A stretch of 64,000 nucleotides of DNA from Alkalinema sp. FACHB-956 (GTDB lineage: Bacteria; Cyanobacteriota; Cyanobacteriia; Leptolyngbyales; Leptolyngbyaceae): positions 620,001-684,000 of the forward strand of contig NZ_JACJRC010000001.1 in NCBI RefSeq assembly GCF_014697025.1, read 5' to 3'. Under the pieces are notes generated by a model that was given only the letters and a program-made list of their open reading frames with translations, had not been told where the DNA came from and made no database searches. This document shows, in pieces, positions 7,796 to 16,370 of this stretch. The first letter of the stretch is position 1; each line of letters starts with the position of its first letter. A program made the position numbers and the translations under genes.

Positions 7796-9523
7796 GTGAA
7801 GGGCGGCAAACGGTGGACAGTCAACCAGTGGTGGGTCAATTCATGGGCGATCGTAGGACTGGGTAGCCTAGTCGCAGGGCCGAGCGCCAGTTGGGCGGCG
7901 GGTTTACCCTGCCCGACCTTAGACGTTAGCTGCGCAGAAATCAGTGCGCCAGTTGCCCGACCAGACCCGATCGAGGATCCAGGTTATCTGGCAAATCAAC
8001 CACTTGCCAACAACCCATCTCCTGAGAACAGCGCAACCGTCGAACCGGGAACTGTCGAACCGGAAGCTGTTGAGCCGGGAACTGTTGAGCCGGGAACCCT
8101 TAACCAGATTGAACCGGGAACCGGGAATCAGACAGGGGTGGATCCTGCTCTCTCCCAGTTACCCCTCGTCTCCGAACTATCAGATATTCAGCCTTCGGAT
8201 TGGGCCTATAAAGCGGTCAAAGCATTGGTGGAGCGGTATGGCATTGTCGTAGGGTATCCGGATGGGACATTTCGCGGCGATCGACCGATTAATCGGTATG
8301 AATTTGCTGCGATCCTGAGTCAATTGCGCGATCGCATTGAGCAGTTTATTGAAGAGTCCCAAAATGAAGGAGCCTTGGGAGACTTAGCGACCGTCAGGAA
8401 TCTCCAGAATTTTTATCAAGAGGCGTTTGATGAATTACAGAACCGTCTGACTAACACGATCGAACCCTTGACCGCTGAGTTGGAAAGGCAGCAGTTCTCC
8501 ACCACCACCAAGTTGGGCATCCGCAGTGACCAACTGTTGACGAATGGGACTCGGGGGAAAGCCACGTTCGTATCCCGGACTCGGCTGAATTTAAATACCA
8601 GTTTTTTGGGCAATGATCTGCTGGTGACGCAATTGGAAGCGGGAAACCAGGGTCGGGATGCCATCTCGGAAAATCAACGGCAAAAAGGGGGCGTGCTGGA
8701 AACCCTAGGCATTTTAGCTGATGGTGGCGGATTGGATCCAGTGACCAGTGAAGCCGGGATACGCCTGCGCAAGCTGTACTATAGCTTCCAACCGATCGAG
8801 AACTTGACGGTGGCCGTGGGCACCGCTTTACCGCCGAGCGCTTTTGTGGATCACAATACCTTTGCCAATGACTCCGGGCAGAACTTCATTTCCAGCTTTT
8901 TCAGCAATAATCCGCTGATTGTGCAAAATGAAATCGATCGCGTTGGGGGAGCAGGGGTTGCGGTCAGTTGGCAGGTACAGGAAGCGTTGACACTGCGGGG
9001 ACTGTTTGTGGGGGCCGATGCCAATGATCCGACACAAGGGTTATTCCACGATCGCTATCAAGGCACGATAGAAGCCGAGTATCAGTTTGACCAACCCATC
9101 ACCCTACGCTTGCAGTATACCAACGGCAATGTCAACGGCAGTGTGATTAATGCCTTTGGAGCCAATGCTGAATGGGCGGTCAACCGTCAGTTTGGTGTAT
9201 TTGCACGGGTGGGAATCGGCCACTACCAAGGCTTTAATCGAGCGCTGGGAGATGATTTGGATTTAAATCCTAAAACCTGGGCGATCGGAGGCATTTTACG
9301 GAATTTTGTGATTCCGGGATCCAAGGCAGGGTTAGCGATCGGTCAGCCATTTGTCACGAAGGATTTGGGCAATGCAACCCAAACGAATGTGGAAGCTTAT
9401 TTTGGCTTGTTATTAAATGACTACATTAACTTCAGCCCCTCGGTCATGGTGTTGACCAATCCAGATAATCGCAAGGGAGCAACGGTGTGGCAATGGTCTT
9501 TACGGATGACCTTTGAGTTTTGA
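7796..9523 (+). CDS. Iron-uptake-type outer-membrane porin with SLH domain
   Basis: The protein is a cyanobacterial OprB-like porin (often annotated iron uptake porin). GTG at 7796 is preferred because GGAGGAGT lies about 8 bases before it and the product then starts with a compact signal peptide ending GPSASWA. A Glu-Pro-Gly-Thr-Val repeat linker (about residues 80-110) precedes an SLH domain (LSDIQPSDWAYKAVKALVER, then GYPDGTFRGDRPINRYEFAA), which ties the protein to peptidoglycan. A coiled-coil segment and a C-terminal beta barrel ending in Phe (WSLRMTFEF), the usual outer-membrane signature, follow. It allows diffusion of ions or small solutes across the outer membrane. The longer frame from GTG 7715 would spoil the signal peptide. 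Confidence 0.9.
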   Translation: MKGGKRWTVNQWWVNSWAIVGLGSLVAGPSASWAAGLPCPTLDVSCAEISAPVARPDPIEDPGYLANQPLANNPSPENSATVEPGTVEPEAVEPGTVEPGTLNQIEPGTGNQTGVDPALSQLPLVSELSDIQPSDWAYKAVKALVERYGIVVGYPDGTFRGDRPINRYEFAAILSQLRDRIEQFIEESQNEGALGDLATVRNLQNFYQEAFDELQNRLTNTIEPLTAELERQQFSTTTKLGIRSDQLLTNGTRGKATFVSRTRLNLNTSFLGNDLLVTQLEAGNQGRDAISENQRQKGGVLETLGILADGGGLDPVTSEAGIRLRKLYYSFQPIENLTVAVGTALPPSAFVDHNTFANDSGQNFISSFFSNNPLIVQNEIDRVGGAGVAVSWQVQEALTLRGLFVGADANDPTQGLFHDRYQGTIEAEYQFDQPITLRLQYTNGNVNGSVINAFGANAEWAVNRQFGVFARVGIGHYQGFNRALGDDLDLNPKTWAIGGILRNFVIPGSKAGLAIGQPFVTKDLGNATQTNVEAYFGLLLNDYINFSPSVMVLTNPDNRKGATVWQWSLRMTFEF

Positions 9524-9678
9524 GACGGGGTTTTGAGACCGGAGGTGAGTTTTGAGGATCCTGGAATGTTGAACGGGTGGATGTTCCTGAAGGGGCGACT
9601 GCCCTTAAAATAGGATGTCTAGACCCTAGGCGGTCTACTGACTCTCTCAATTCACTGACCCGTCATTCCCTGGAGCCA

Positions 9679-12366
9679 ATGCAACCGACTGATCCGAGCA
9701 AGTTTACCGAAAAGGCATGGGAAGCCATTGTCCAGTCCCAAGATGTTGTTCGTCGCTACAAGCACCAGAACTTGGAGGCTGAGCATGTGATGGTGGCACT
9801 GCTGGAACAGGCTGATGGTCTGGTGGGCAAAGTTCTGACCAAGGCGGGCGTAGATGTGACCCGCTTCTTCCAGCAAATTGATGACTTTACCCAGCGCCAA
9901 CCCAAGCTAGGGGCAGTTGACCAATTATATGTGGGCTATAGCCTAGAGAAGCTCCTCGATCGGGCGGAAATTGCCCGGAACGCAGCCCAGGAAACCACGA
10001 TCGGTGTGGAGCACTTGCTGCTGGGCTTTACGACCGACCCGCGCTTGGGGATTCGGCTGTTTCGGGCATTCAATCTAGATAGTAAGCAATTAGAAGTCGC
10101 AATTAAGGAAGCCAAGGCCACTCAAAAGGCCCTGGAAGCGGCAGGGGATACGGGTCGAGTGGCAGGTTTACCCAGTGGCGGGTCTAGCAATGGCCCCACT
10201 TCGGCCTTGGAACGGTTTGGCCGTGACCTAACGGAACTGGCGCGGGAGGGCAAGATTGATCCCGTGATCGGTCGAGATGAGGAAATTCGGCGGGTGATTC
10301 AAGTTCTCTCGCGACGGAGTAAAAATAATCCGGTCTTGATTGGAGAACCGGGGGTGGGCAAAACGGCGATCGTGGAAGGGTTGGCCCAGCGGATTATTGA
10401 TGGGCAGGTGCCAGAGTCACTCAAGGATCGACAGTTGATTTCCCTAGACATGGGATCGCTGATTGCGGGGGCCAAGTACCGAGGCGAATTTGAGGAACGG
10501 TTGCGGACGGTGCTCAAGGAAGTGATGGCCTCGGAAGGGCAAATTGTGCTGTTCATTGATGAGTTGCACACCGTCGTGGGCGCGGGGGGCAACCAAGGCT
10601 CTATGGACGCCAGCAACTTGCTGAAGCCAATGTTGGCGCGGGGTGAGTTGCGCTGCATTGGCGCAACAACGCTGAATGAGTACCGTCAATTTATTGAAAA
10701 AGACGCGGCTTTAGAGCGACGATTCCAGCAGGTCTTGGTGGAGCAGCCGACGGTGGATGATACAGTCTCGATCCTGCGGGGACTGAAGGAGCGCTATGAG
10801 GCGCACCATGGCGTGAAAATTGCGGATTCGGCCTTAGTGGCAGCGGCGCAATTGTCTTCGCGCTATATTGCCGATCGGTTTTTGCCGGATAAGGCGATCG
10901 ATCTGGTGGATGAAGCCTCGGCCAAGTTACGCATGGAAGTGACCTCGAAACCAGCGGCGTTGGAATCGTTGGAGCGGCGGTTAGCACAATTAGAGATGGA
11001 GAAGCGGTCGTTAGAGGATGAGAGCAAGTCCCCAACGGCATCGGCATCGGCCAAGAGTCGAGTCGAGAAGATTGAGAAGGAAATTGCGACACTAGAAGTT
11101 CGGAAGAATGATCTCAGCAGTCGTTGGGAGTCAGAAAAGCGATTGCTAGATGAACGCAATGAAGAACTGAAAAAGGAAGAGCAATTACGCAATCAAATCA
11201 AACAGGCAGAGCGAGAGTTTGATTACAACAACATGTATCGTTTCCGCTATGAGTTGGAGAAATTAGAATCGGAACGGGCTGCACGGGAACAAGAGATTAC
11301 TAAGCTACAAGCGCAGGGTTCGACCCTGGCACGGGAACAGGTAACGGAGTCGGATATCGCAGAGATTGTAGCCAAGTGGACCGGCATTCCCGTCAATCGG
11401 TTAATGGAATCGGAGCGGCAAAAGTTACTAAACCTAGAACGGCATTTGCACGGTCGGGTGATTGGGCAGAATGATGCGGTGGAAGCTGTGGCAGCGGCAA
11501 TCCGGCGAGCCCGATCGGGTATGAAGGATCTCCATCGTCCGATCGGCTCCTTTCTCTTCATGGGGCCTACGGGCGTCGGCAAGACGGAGTTAGCGCGGGC
11601 CTTGGCGGAAATTTTGTTTGACGCAGAAGATGCCATGATCCGGCTGGATATGTCGGAATATATGGACAAAAGTTCGGTGATGCGGGTGATTGGTGCCCCT
11701 CCGGGCTATGTGGGTTATGAGGAAGGTGGGCAACTCACCGAGGCCGTGCGGCGCAAACCCTATTCGGTCGTCCTGTTTGATGAAGTAGAAAAAGCGCACC
11801 CGGATGTGTTTAACATTCTGCTGCAAGTGTTAGATGATGGGCGAATTACCGATGGACAGGGCCGCACCGTCAGTTTTAGCAACACGGTGATTGTGATGAC
11901 GAGTAACATTGGCAGCGAACACATTTTAGAAGTTGCTGGAGATGATGGGCGCTATCACGAAATGGAAGCTCGGGTGATGGCGGCCTTGCAAAAGCATTTT
12001 CGTCCAGAATTTCTGAATCGGATTGACGATACGATTTTGTTCCATCCCTTGAGTCGCCAAGAATTGAGCAGCATTGTAGGCTTGCAGATTCAAAAGATTG
12101 CGGGCTTGTTAGCGGATCAAAAGATTTCGCTGGAAATTACGGATGCGGCGAAGGTGCACATTGCCGATGCAGGCTATGACCCAACCTATGGCGCACGCCC
12201 CCTGAAGCGGGCGATTCAGCGACAGTTACAGAACCCGATCGCGACGAAGTTGCTAGAAAATGCCTTCGCAGCAGGAGATACGATCGTGATTGACTGTCAG
12301 GATGGGAAATTAACGTTTGGTCGCAAGGTGAGAGCTGACAAGAAGGAAGAAGTCCCGATTTCCTAG
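9679..12366 (+). CDS. clpB: ATP-dependent protein disaggregase ClpB
   Basis: ClpB is a cytosolic hexameric AAA+ chaperone that extracts proteins from aggregates together with DnaK. ATG 9679 gives the canonical start [17 protein letters not shown] and has CTGGAG upstream. The Clp N-domain spans about 1-150. The first AAA+ module has Walker [10 protein letters not shown] near residue 221 and Walker [12 protein letters not shown] middle coiled-coil domain (about 420-545) distinguishes ClpB from ClpC. The second AAA+ module has GPTGVGKTE near residue 629 and [13 protein letters not shown]. The length (895 aa) is slightly above ClpB1 and nearer the second cyanobacterial paralogue, so this may be ClpB2, which is uncertain. 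No CIRCE-type inverted repeat was seen upstream. Confidence 0.97.
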   Translation: MQPTDPSKFTEKAWEAIVQSQDVVRRYKHQNLEAEHVMVALLEQADGLVGKVLTKAGVDVTRFFQQIDDFTQRQPKLGAVDQLYVGYSLEKLLDRAEIARNAAQETTIGVEHLLLGFTTDPRLGIRLFRAFNLDSKQLEVAIKEAKATQKALEAAGDTGRVAGLPSGGSSNGPTSALERFGRDLTELAREGKIDPVIGRDEEIRRVIQVLSRRSKNNPVLIGEPGVGKTAIVEGLAQRIIDGQVPESLKDRQLISLDMGSLIAGAKYRGEFEERLRTVLKEVMASEGQIVLFIDELHTVVGAGGNQGSMDASNLLKPMLARGELRCIGATTLNEYRQFIEKDAALERRFQQVLVEQPTVDDTVSILRGLKERYEAHHGVKIADSALVAAAQLSSRYIADRFLPDKAIDLVDEASAKLRMEVTSKPAALESLERRLAQLEMEKRSLEDESKSPTASASAKSRVEKIEKEIATLEVRKNDLSSRWESEKRLLDERNEELKKEEQLRNQIKQAEREFDYNNMYRFRYELEKLESERAAREQEITKLQAQGSTLAREQVTESDIAEIVAKWTGIPVNRLMESERQKLLNLERHLHGRVIGQNDAVEAVAAAIRRARSGMKDLHRPIGSFLFMGPTGVGKTELARALAEILFDAEDAMIRLDMSEYMDKSSVMRVIGAPPGYVGYEEGGQLTEAVRRKPYSVVLFDEVEKAHPDVFNILLQVLDDGRITDGQGRTVSFSNTVIVMTSNIGSEHILEVAGDDGRYHEMEARVMAALQKHFRPEFLNRIDDTILFHPLSRQELSSIVGLQIQKIAGLLADQKISLEITDAAKVHIADAGYDPTYGARPLKRAIQRQLQNPIATKLLENAFAAGDTIVIDCQDGKLTFGRKVRADKKEEVPIS

Positions 12367-12432
12367 GGCGAGTTCGATTCCCTGAATATGCAGAATCTCA
12401 ATATTAATGACTTGAAGATGAATGACCTATGG

Positions 12433-12468
12433 GGGACTTTTGGTGACAAGAGTCCCTCCTTGTTCTCT
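12433..12468 (+). terminator. Probable intrinsic terminator after clpB
   Basis: GGGACTTTT and AAGAGTCCC form a stem with one mismatch and a 6-base loop, followed by a T-rich tract. It lies about 70 bases after the clpB stop. The remainder of 12367-12796 is AT-rich with no gene visible and presumably holds the promoter of the kinase gene. Confidence 0.5.
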
Positions 12469-12796
12469 ATTGTTTTTGTTACTGTATAACTTTAGTTTTT
12501 TTATAGTTTTTGCTGAAGTCCTAGAGGTCGATCTTATTGCAGAATGGGTAGTCTAGATCAACACATTCAGGATCGATCAATTATTGAATCATTTCTAGGT
12601 TGATTAATCTTGAACTTGTCGAATTTTTTAAGGTGTTGAAATCGTAAGTTCTCTGATTTTTTGAAAATTGTATTTTCACAGTTCAGTAATTTTACGATTT
12701 TTCAGCAGCTCTTTTGTCCTTTTTAAATTTTTCTCACTCGCTTGCCACAATTGCCTTGTCCCTATCTTCGCTCTTGAGTTTCTGCGAGATTTTAGT

Positions 12797-15610
12797 ATGC
12801 TTCTTAATTCCGCACTTCAATCAGATGAACTGAGTTCTGTCTCTCAGCAATTAATGCTGCTCGAACAGGAAAACCAATGGATGAAGGAAGCATTACGGGA
12901 AGCGTACGATCGGTTGGCGATCGCTGCAAAACGACAACTTAAAACGATCAGTACTCGAGATGGCATTTCAGAAGCATTTTCGCGAGCGGCAGGTATTCGC
13001 TATGAATTACAACGATATAAACAAGAACCTCGGGATAGGAGTTGGCAAGAACCCATCCCCTCTGAGCAGGAACAGTTTTTGCGATCGATTTACGATGGTG
13101 TGGATTATCCTATCTTTGTGATTGATGTGATAGGCGGGGATGAGTTCCGCTATGCAAGCTGGAATCGATCGGCGGAACAGGTGGCGGGGCTATCCAGTGC
13201 AGAGGTGATGGGCAAAACGCCGGAGGCCATTCATGGGGTCGAAGCGGGAGCATTAGCGCGGCAGCGGTTGCAGCATGTAGTGCAGACGGGGTTGCCGTTG
13301 CAGTATGAGGAATCTCTGGTTTTCCAAGGGAAAGTCACTTGGTGGATGACGACCTTGAATCCAGTGAAGGATGAGCAAGATCGGGTCTATCGGGTGATTG
13401 GAACTGCCTTTGACTGGACGGAACGGAAACGCCACGAGGAAGCTTTGCGGTTGGTTGTAGATGGAACCAGTGCAAGTACCGGAGATGAGTTTTTTCGATC
13501 GTGTGTGAAATTCTTGGCAGAGGCTTTGCGGATGCCGTTTGCGTTCATTACGGAATTTATTGATGACACGCGATCGCGGGCAAGAATGTTGGCAGTCTGG
13601 GCTGGGAAGGATTTTGCTGAGAATTTTGAATATGATTTGGCGGGAACCCCCTGTGCCGTTACAGTTCGGGAGGGGTTTGCCCGGTTTCCCCATTCTCTAC
13701 AAACGAGATTTCCTGAGGATCACGATTTAACGGTGTGGGGAGTCGAAAGTTATTTAAGTATTACGTTGGTGGATAGCCAGGGTCGTTTACTCGGCACGAT
13801 GGGGGTGTTGGGCACCCAACCGTTGAATGAGGACGATCGCACCCAGGAGTCGATTTTGCGGATTTTTGCGGCGCGGGTGGGGGCTGAGATTGAGCGCAAG
13901 CAAACCGAAGCCAGCTTACGGCAGCAGGAGGCACAATACCGGGGCATTGTGGAAACGGTTACGGATGGGATTGTGATGACGGATCTGGCAACGCATCATG
14001 TGGTTGAAGCGAATCCAGCGGCCTGTCGTATCTATGGGTATCCCTACGAGGCATTAATTGGCCTGGATACCAAAGATGTCATTGTCCCGGAATATCAATT
14101 TCAGTTGACTCGATTTTTTGATTGTATTGACCAAGGACAACCCTTTTCTGCGGAGTCTAAGTATTTCCGGCGGGACGGCTCGATCGTGGATGTGGAGGTG
14201 ATTGGCACGCCCTATTTATATCGAGGGAAACCCCATGCTTTGTCGGTGATCCGAGATATTAGCGATCGCAAGTTGGTGGAGCGGGCGCTGAAGCAACAAC
14301 AACGGGAATTTCGCCAGTTGGCTAAAAATATTCCGGGCATTCTGTACCAATTTTTGTTGCGTCCAGATGGCTCACAAGAATTTGTCTATGTCAGTCCCCG
14401 GTGTTGGGATGTGTATGAAGTTGCGCCGGAGATGGCTGTTGCTGATCCGAATGCATTGTGGAGCTTGGTGCTTCCGGAGGATGTTACAGCGCTGAATCAA
14501 TCCGTTATGGTGTCAGCGCAAACCTTGGAACCGTGGTTTTCGGAACATCGAATTCGGACGGCTTCCGGCATTATGAAATGGATTCAAGGGCAATCCATTC
14601 CAACGAAGCGGGAGAATGGGGACATTATTTGGGATGGTTTTTTGTTTGATGTGACGGAGCGGAAGCAGGTCGAAGAAGCGCTGAAACAGTCGGAGGCCCG
14701 ATCGCGGCGGCAGGCGATCGATTTGGCGATCGCGATTAAGGAGTTGAAACGGACGCAAACGCAGTTAGTCCAAAGTGAGAAGATGTCGTCCTTGGGGCAG
14801 TTGGTGGCGGGGGTAGCCCATGAAATTAACAACCCGACGAGTTTTATTTACGGCAATTTGGGCCATGTGGAAGCCTATGCCCAGGGCATTTTAGGTTTGT
14901 TGAAGTTGTATCAGCAGCATTATCCGCAGCCTGAGCCAGCAATTCAAGCTTGGGCTGAGGCGATCGAGTTGGATTTTGTCGTTGAGGATTTTCCTAAAAC
15001 GCTGCGATCGATGCAGGAGGGGGCGGAACGGATTAAGCAGATTGTGTTGTCGTTGCGGACGTTTTCTCGGTTGGATGAGGCGGATTGCAAGTCGGCAAAT
15101 TTGCATGAGGGCTTGGATAGTACGTTGATGATTTTGCAGCATCGGTTAAAGGCCAATGCGGATCAACCGAGTATTCACGTGGAGAAGGTGTATGGGGATC
15201 TGCCACTGGTGAATTGCTATGCGGGGCAGTTGAACCAGGTGTTTATGAATCTTTTGTCCAATGCGATCGATGCGGTGTTGGAGAAGTTTCCGAGGGTGCA
15301 ACCGGAGGTGATGGAGCAACCGAAGATTACGATTCGGACGGAGGTGAGTCAGCCGGGATGGGTGAAGATTACGATCGCGGATAATGGGTGTGGTATTGCG
15401 CCGGAGCATCGATCGCGGTTGTTTGATCCATTCTTTACAACGAAGCCCGTGGGTCAAGGGACAGGGATGGGGCTATCGATTAGCTATCAGATTGTGACGG
15501 AGAAACATCAGGGGCGGTTGCGGTGCTGTAGTGGGCCAGAGGGGGGAGCGGAGTTTGTGATTGAAATTCCGATCGATTTGGATCGGGTGCAGGGTAGGCA
15601 GGCGAGTTAA
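12797..15610 (+). CDS. PAS/GAF sensor histidine kinase
   Basis: A soluble multi-sensor kinase with no membrane segment. I start at ATG 12797 (MLLNSALQSDELSSV) because the 43 extra residues available from TTG 12668 are hydrophobic and unconserved in look. Order: short N-terminal coiled coil, PAS (about 95-215), GAF (about 218-372), PAS (about 378-497), PAS (about 505-625), then the kinase core. The phosphoacceptor is His675 in VAHEINNP. The following IYGNLGHVEAY segment and about 60-residue helical insert typify a cyanobacterial HisKA variant, shared with the kinase at 44967. The HATPase has NLLSNAIDAV (N box), DNGCGIAPE (G1) and GQGTGMGLSI (G2). No receiver is fused or adjacent, so its partner is unknown. 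Confidence 0.93.
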   Translation: MLLNSALQSDELSSVSQQLMLLEQENQWMKEALREAYDRLAIAAKRQLKTISTRDGISEAFSRAAGIRYELQRYKQEPRDRSWQEPIPSEQEQFLRSIYDGVDYPIFVIDVIGGDEFRYASWNRSAEQVAGLSSAEVMGKTPEAIHGVEAGALARQRLQHVVQTGLPLQYEESLVFQGKVTWWMTTLNPVKDEQDRVYRVIGTAFDWTERKRHEEALRLVVDGTSASTGDEFFRSCVKFLAEALRMPFAFITEFIDDTRSRARMLAVWAGKDFAENFEYDLAGTPCAVTVREGFARFPHSLQTRFPEDHDLTVWGVESYLSITLVDSQGRLLGTMGVLGTQPLNEDDRTQESILRIFAARVGAEIERKQTEASLRQQEAQYRGIVETVTDGIVMTDLATHHVVEANPAACRIYGYPYEALIGLDTKDVIVPEYQFQLTRFFDCIDQGQPFSAESKYFRRDGSIVDVEVIGTPYLYRGKPHALSVIRDISDRKLVERALKQQQREFRQLAKNIPGILYQFLLRPDGSQEFVYVSPRCWDVYEVAPEMAVADPNALWSLVLPEDVTALNQSVMVSAQTLEPWFSEHRIRTASGIMKWIQGQSIPTKRENGDIIWDGFLFDVTERKQVEEALKQSEARSRRQAIDLAIAIKELKRTQTQLVQSEKMSSLGQLVAGVAHEINNPTSFIYGNLGHVEAYAQGILGLLKLYQQHYPQPEPAIQAWAEAIELDFVVEDFPKTLRSMQEGAERIKQIVLSLRTFSRLDEADCKSANLHEGLDSTLMILQHRLKANADQPSIHVEKVYGDLPLVNCYAGQLNQVFMNLLSNAIDAVLEKFPRVQPEVMEQPKITIRTEVSQPGWVKITIADNGCGIAPEHRSRLFDPFFTTKPVGQGTGMGLSISYQIVTEKHQGRLRCCSGPEGGAEFVIEIPIDLDRVQGRQAS

Positions 15611-15695
15611 GAAAAAATAGCATTTGTCTACATGTTTCTACATGTGATTCGTTTTTTCTTTTTAGTGTTGAATCTAACGTCGATCGCAACTCTCC

Positions 15696-15728
15696 AAAAA
15701 CCGGGATTTTCTAAAAATCCCGGTTTTT
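15696..15728. terminator. Bidirectional intrinsic terminator
   Basis: AAAAACCGGGATTTT is followed after 3 bases by its reverse complement, leaving a T run on both strands. It sits between the histidine kinase (plus) and the 72-aa gene (minus), which converge here, and can end transcripts from both. Confidence 0.9.
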
Positions 15729-15760
15729 ATGCAATCCTTGGGACAACAGATCGATCACAC

Positions 15761-15979
15761 TTATTCTGTCATCCGATCGCGTTCCATTTTGCTGACATAC
15801 TGCCAATTGGAGCCGGGGACGGGAACGGGGGGACTCCAGCGCACCCGATCGCTGAAGCGCAACACGTACAATTGGTTGATGGTGGATTGGACTTCTTCGC
15901 GGGTGCCCAAGAGATAAAATTGCAGGGGTTTACGATCGTCCTCGATCGCACGATCGAGATCGTCAAAGCTAACGAACAT
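15761..15979 (-). CDS. Small conserved-looking cyanobacterial protein, unknown function
   Basis: The 72-aa product begins MFVSFDDLDRAIEDDRKPLQ and is soluble, with no signal peptide or membrane segment. The start is decided by a strong Shine-Dalgarno AGGAG (15988-15992) 8 bases before ATG 15979; the 17 residues available upstream in the open frame are read-through of the leader. It looks like the small proteins of about 70 aa commonly annotated as hypothetical in cyanobacteria, with an FYLLGT motif and a helical EEVQSTINQLYVLRF segment. Its upstream DNA is unusual: an intrinsic terminator ends only 37 bases before the start codon and is preceded by a highly structured candidate RNA, suggesting attenuation or an adjacent RNA gene. 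Confidence 0.75.
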   Translation of the reverse strand: MFVSFDDLDRAIEDDRKPLQFYLLGTREEVQSTINQLYVLRFSDRVRWSPPVPVPGSNWQYVSKMERDRMTE

Positions 15980-16015
15980 GGGGATTTCTCCTGTGTAGGG
16001 ATGGGAGGAAACCCC

Positions 16016-16056
16016 AAAAATTAAAGCCACCCTCTTTGCAGGACAAGTAGGGTGGC
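16016..16056 (-). terminator. Intrinsic terminator of the candidate RNA
   Basis: On the minus strand GCCACCCT and AGGGTGGC form an 8-bp GC-rich stem around a 15-base loop, followed by TTTAATTTTT. Its position between the structured RNA and the 72-aa gene would allow it to act as an attenuator. Confidence 0.8.
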
Positions 16057-16216
16057 CCGATCGAATGTTACAATCCGTGTCAGACCGCCTTGCTGGCCGT
16101 AACAGCTTGGGGGTTTAGCTGCCTTCCGTTGTTACCAGCAACTTAGGCAGCGCCTTAATTTTTGGGAGACAAGCTGATCGAATCGGGAAGTTAAACACGG
16201 TTGTAATCAGCTATGA
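16016..16216 (-). ncRNA. Candidate structured RNA with long-range helix and pseudoknot
   Basis: Read on the minus strand, TTACAACCGTGT (16206-16195) pairs with ACACGGATTGTAA (16080-16068): 12 base pairs with one bulge, closing a domain of about 114 bases. Inside, TGTTAC/CAGCAA arms (16099-16104 with 16130-16135; 16090-16095 with 16136-16141) make a 12-bp hairpin with a 3-base bulge. Its loop segment 16118-16124 pairs with 16145-16151 (GCTGCCT/AGGCAGC), an H-type pseudoknot. AGCTGAT at 16206-16212 can also pair with 16172-16178, crossing the closing helix. The RNA ends in an intrinsic terminator and starts about 7 bases after a good promoter. I compared it from memory with tmRNA, 6S RNA, RNase P RNA, SRP RNA and glutamine riboswitches and matched none. 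It may be an independent RNA or a leader/riboswitch for the 72-aa gene. Confidence 0.6.
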
Positions 16217-16222
16217 GAAACA

Positions 16223-16251
16223 AGCCTACGGATAACGAGGGGAACTGTCAA
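16223..16251 (-). promoter_or_regulatory. Predicted sigma-70-type promoter for the structured RNA
   Basis: Perfect -35 TTGACA (16251-16246) is separated by exactly 17 bases from TAGGCT (16228-16223), which matches the -10 consensus at its first, second and last positions. The expected start near 16216 coincides with the beginning of the predicted RNA structure. Confidence 0.55.
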
Positions 16252-16370
16252 GCCTCGTGAGACACTTCGCAACAATGGCGATCGGCAACATTGATCGACT
16301 GAGATTAAAGGCAGGCTCTTGAGCAATCCCGATTCTGTGGTCAAGCAACTTGAACTCTGAAACTGATTGT

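Noticed and set aside
7642-7866. 74-codon ORF rich in Asp-Arg-Thr
   Set aside because: It is a by-product of a GATCG-containing repeat and overlaps the porin signal peptide in another frame.
16016-16251. tmRNA, 6S RNA, RNase P RNA or glutamine riboswitch at the structured RNA
   Set aside because: The expected tmRNA ends, the 6S central bubble, the RNase P core (GAGGAAAGTCCGGGC) and the glutamine riboswitch core were not found; only the short string ACGGAAG is reminiscent of the last.
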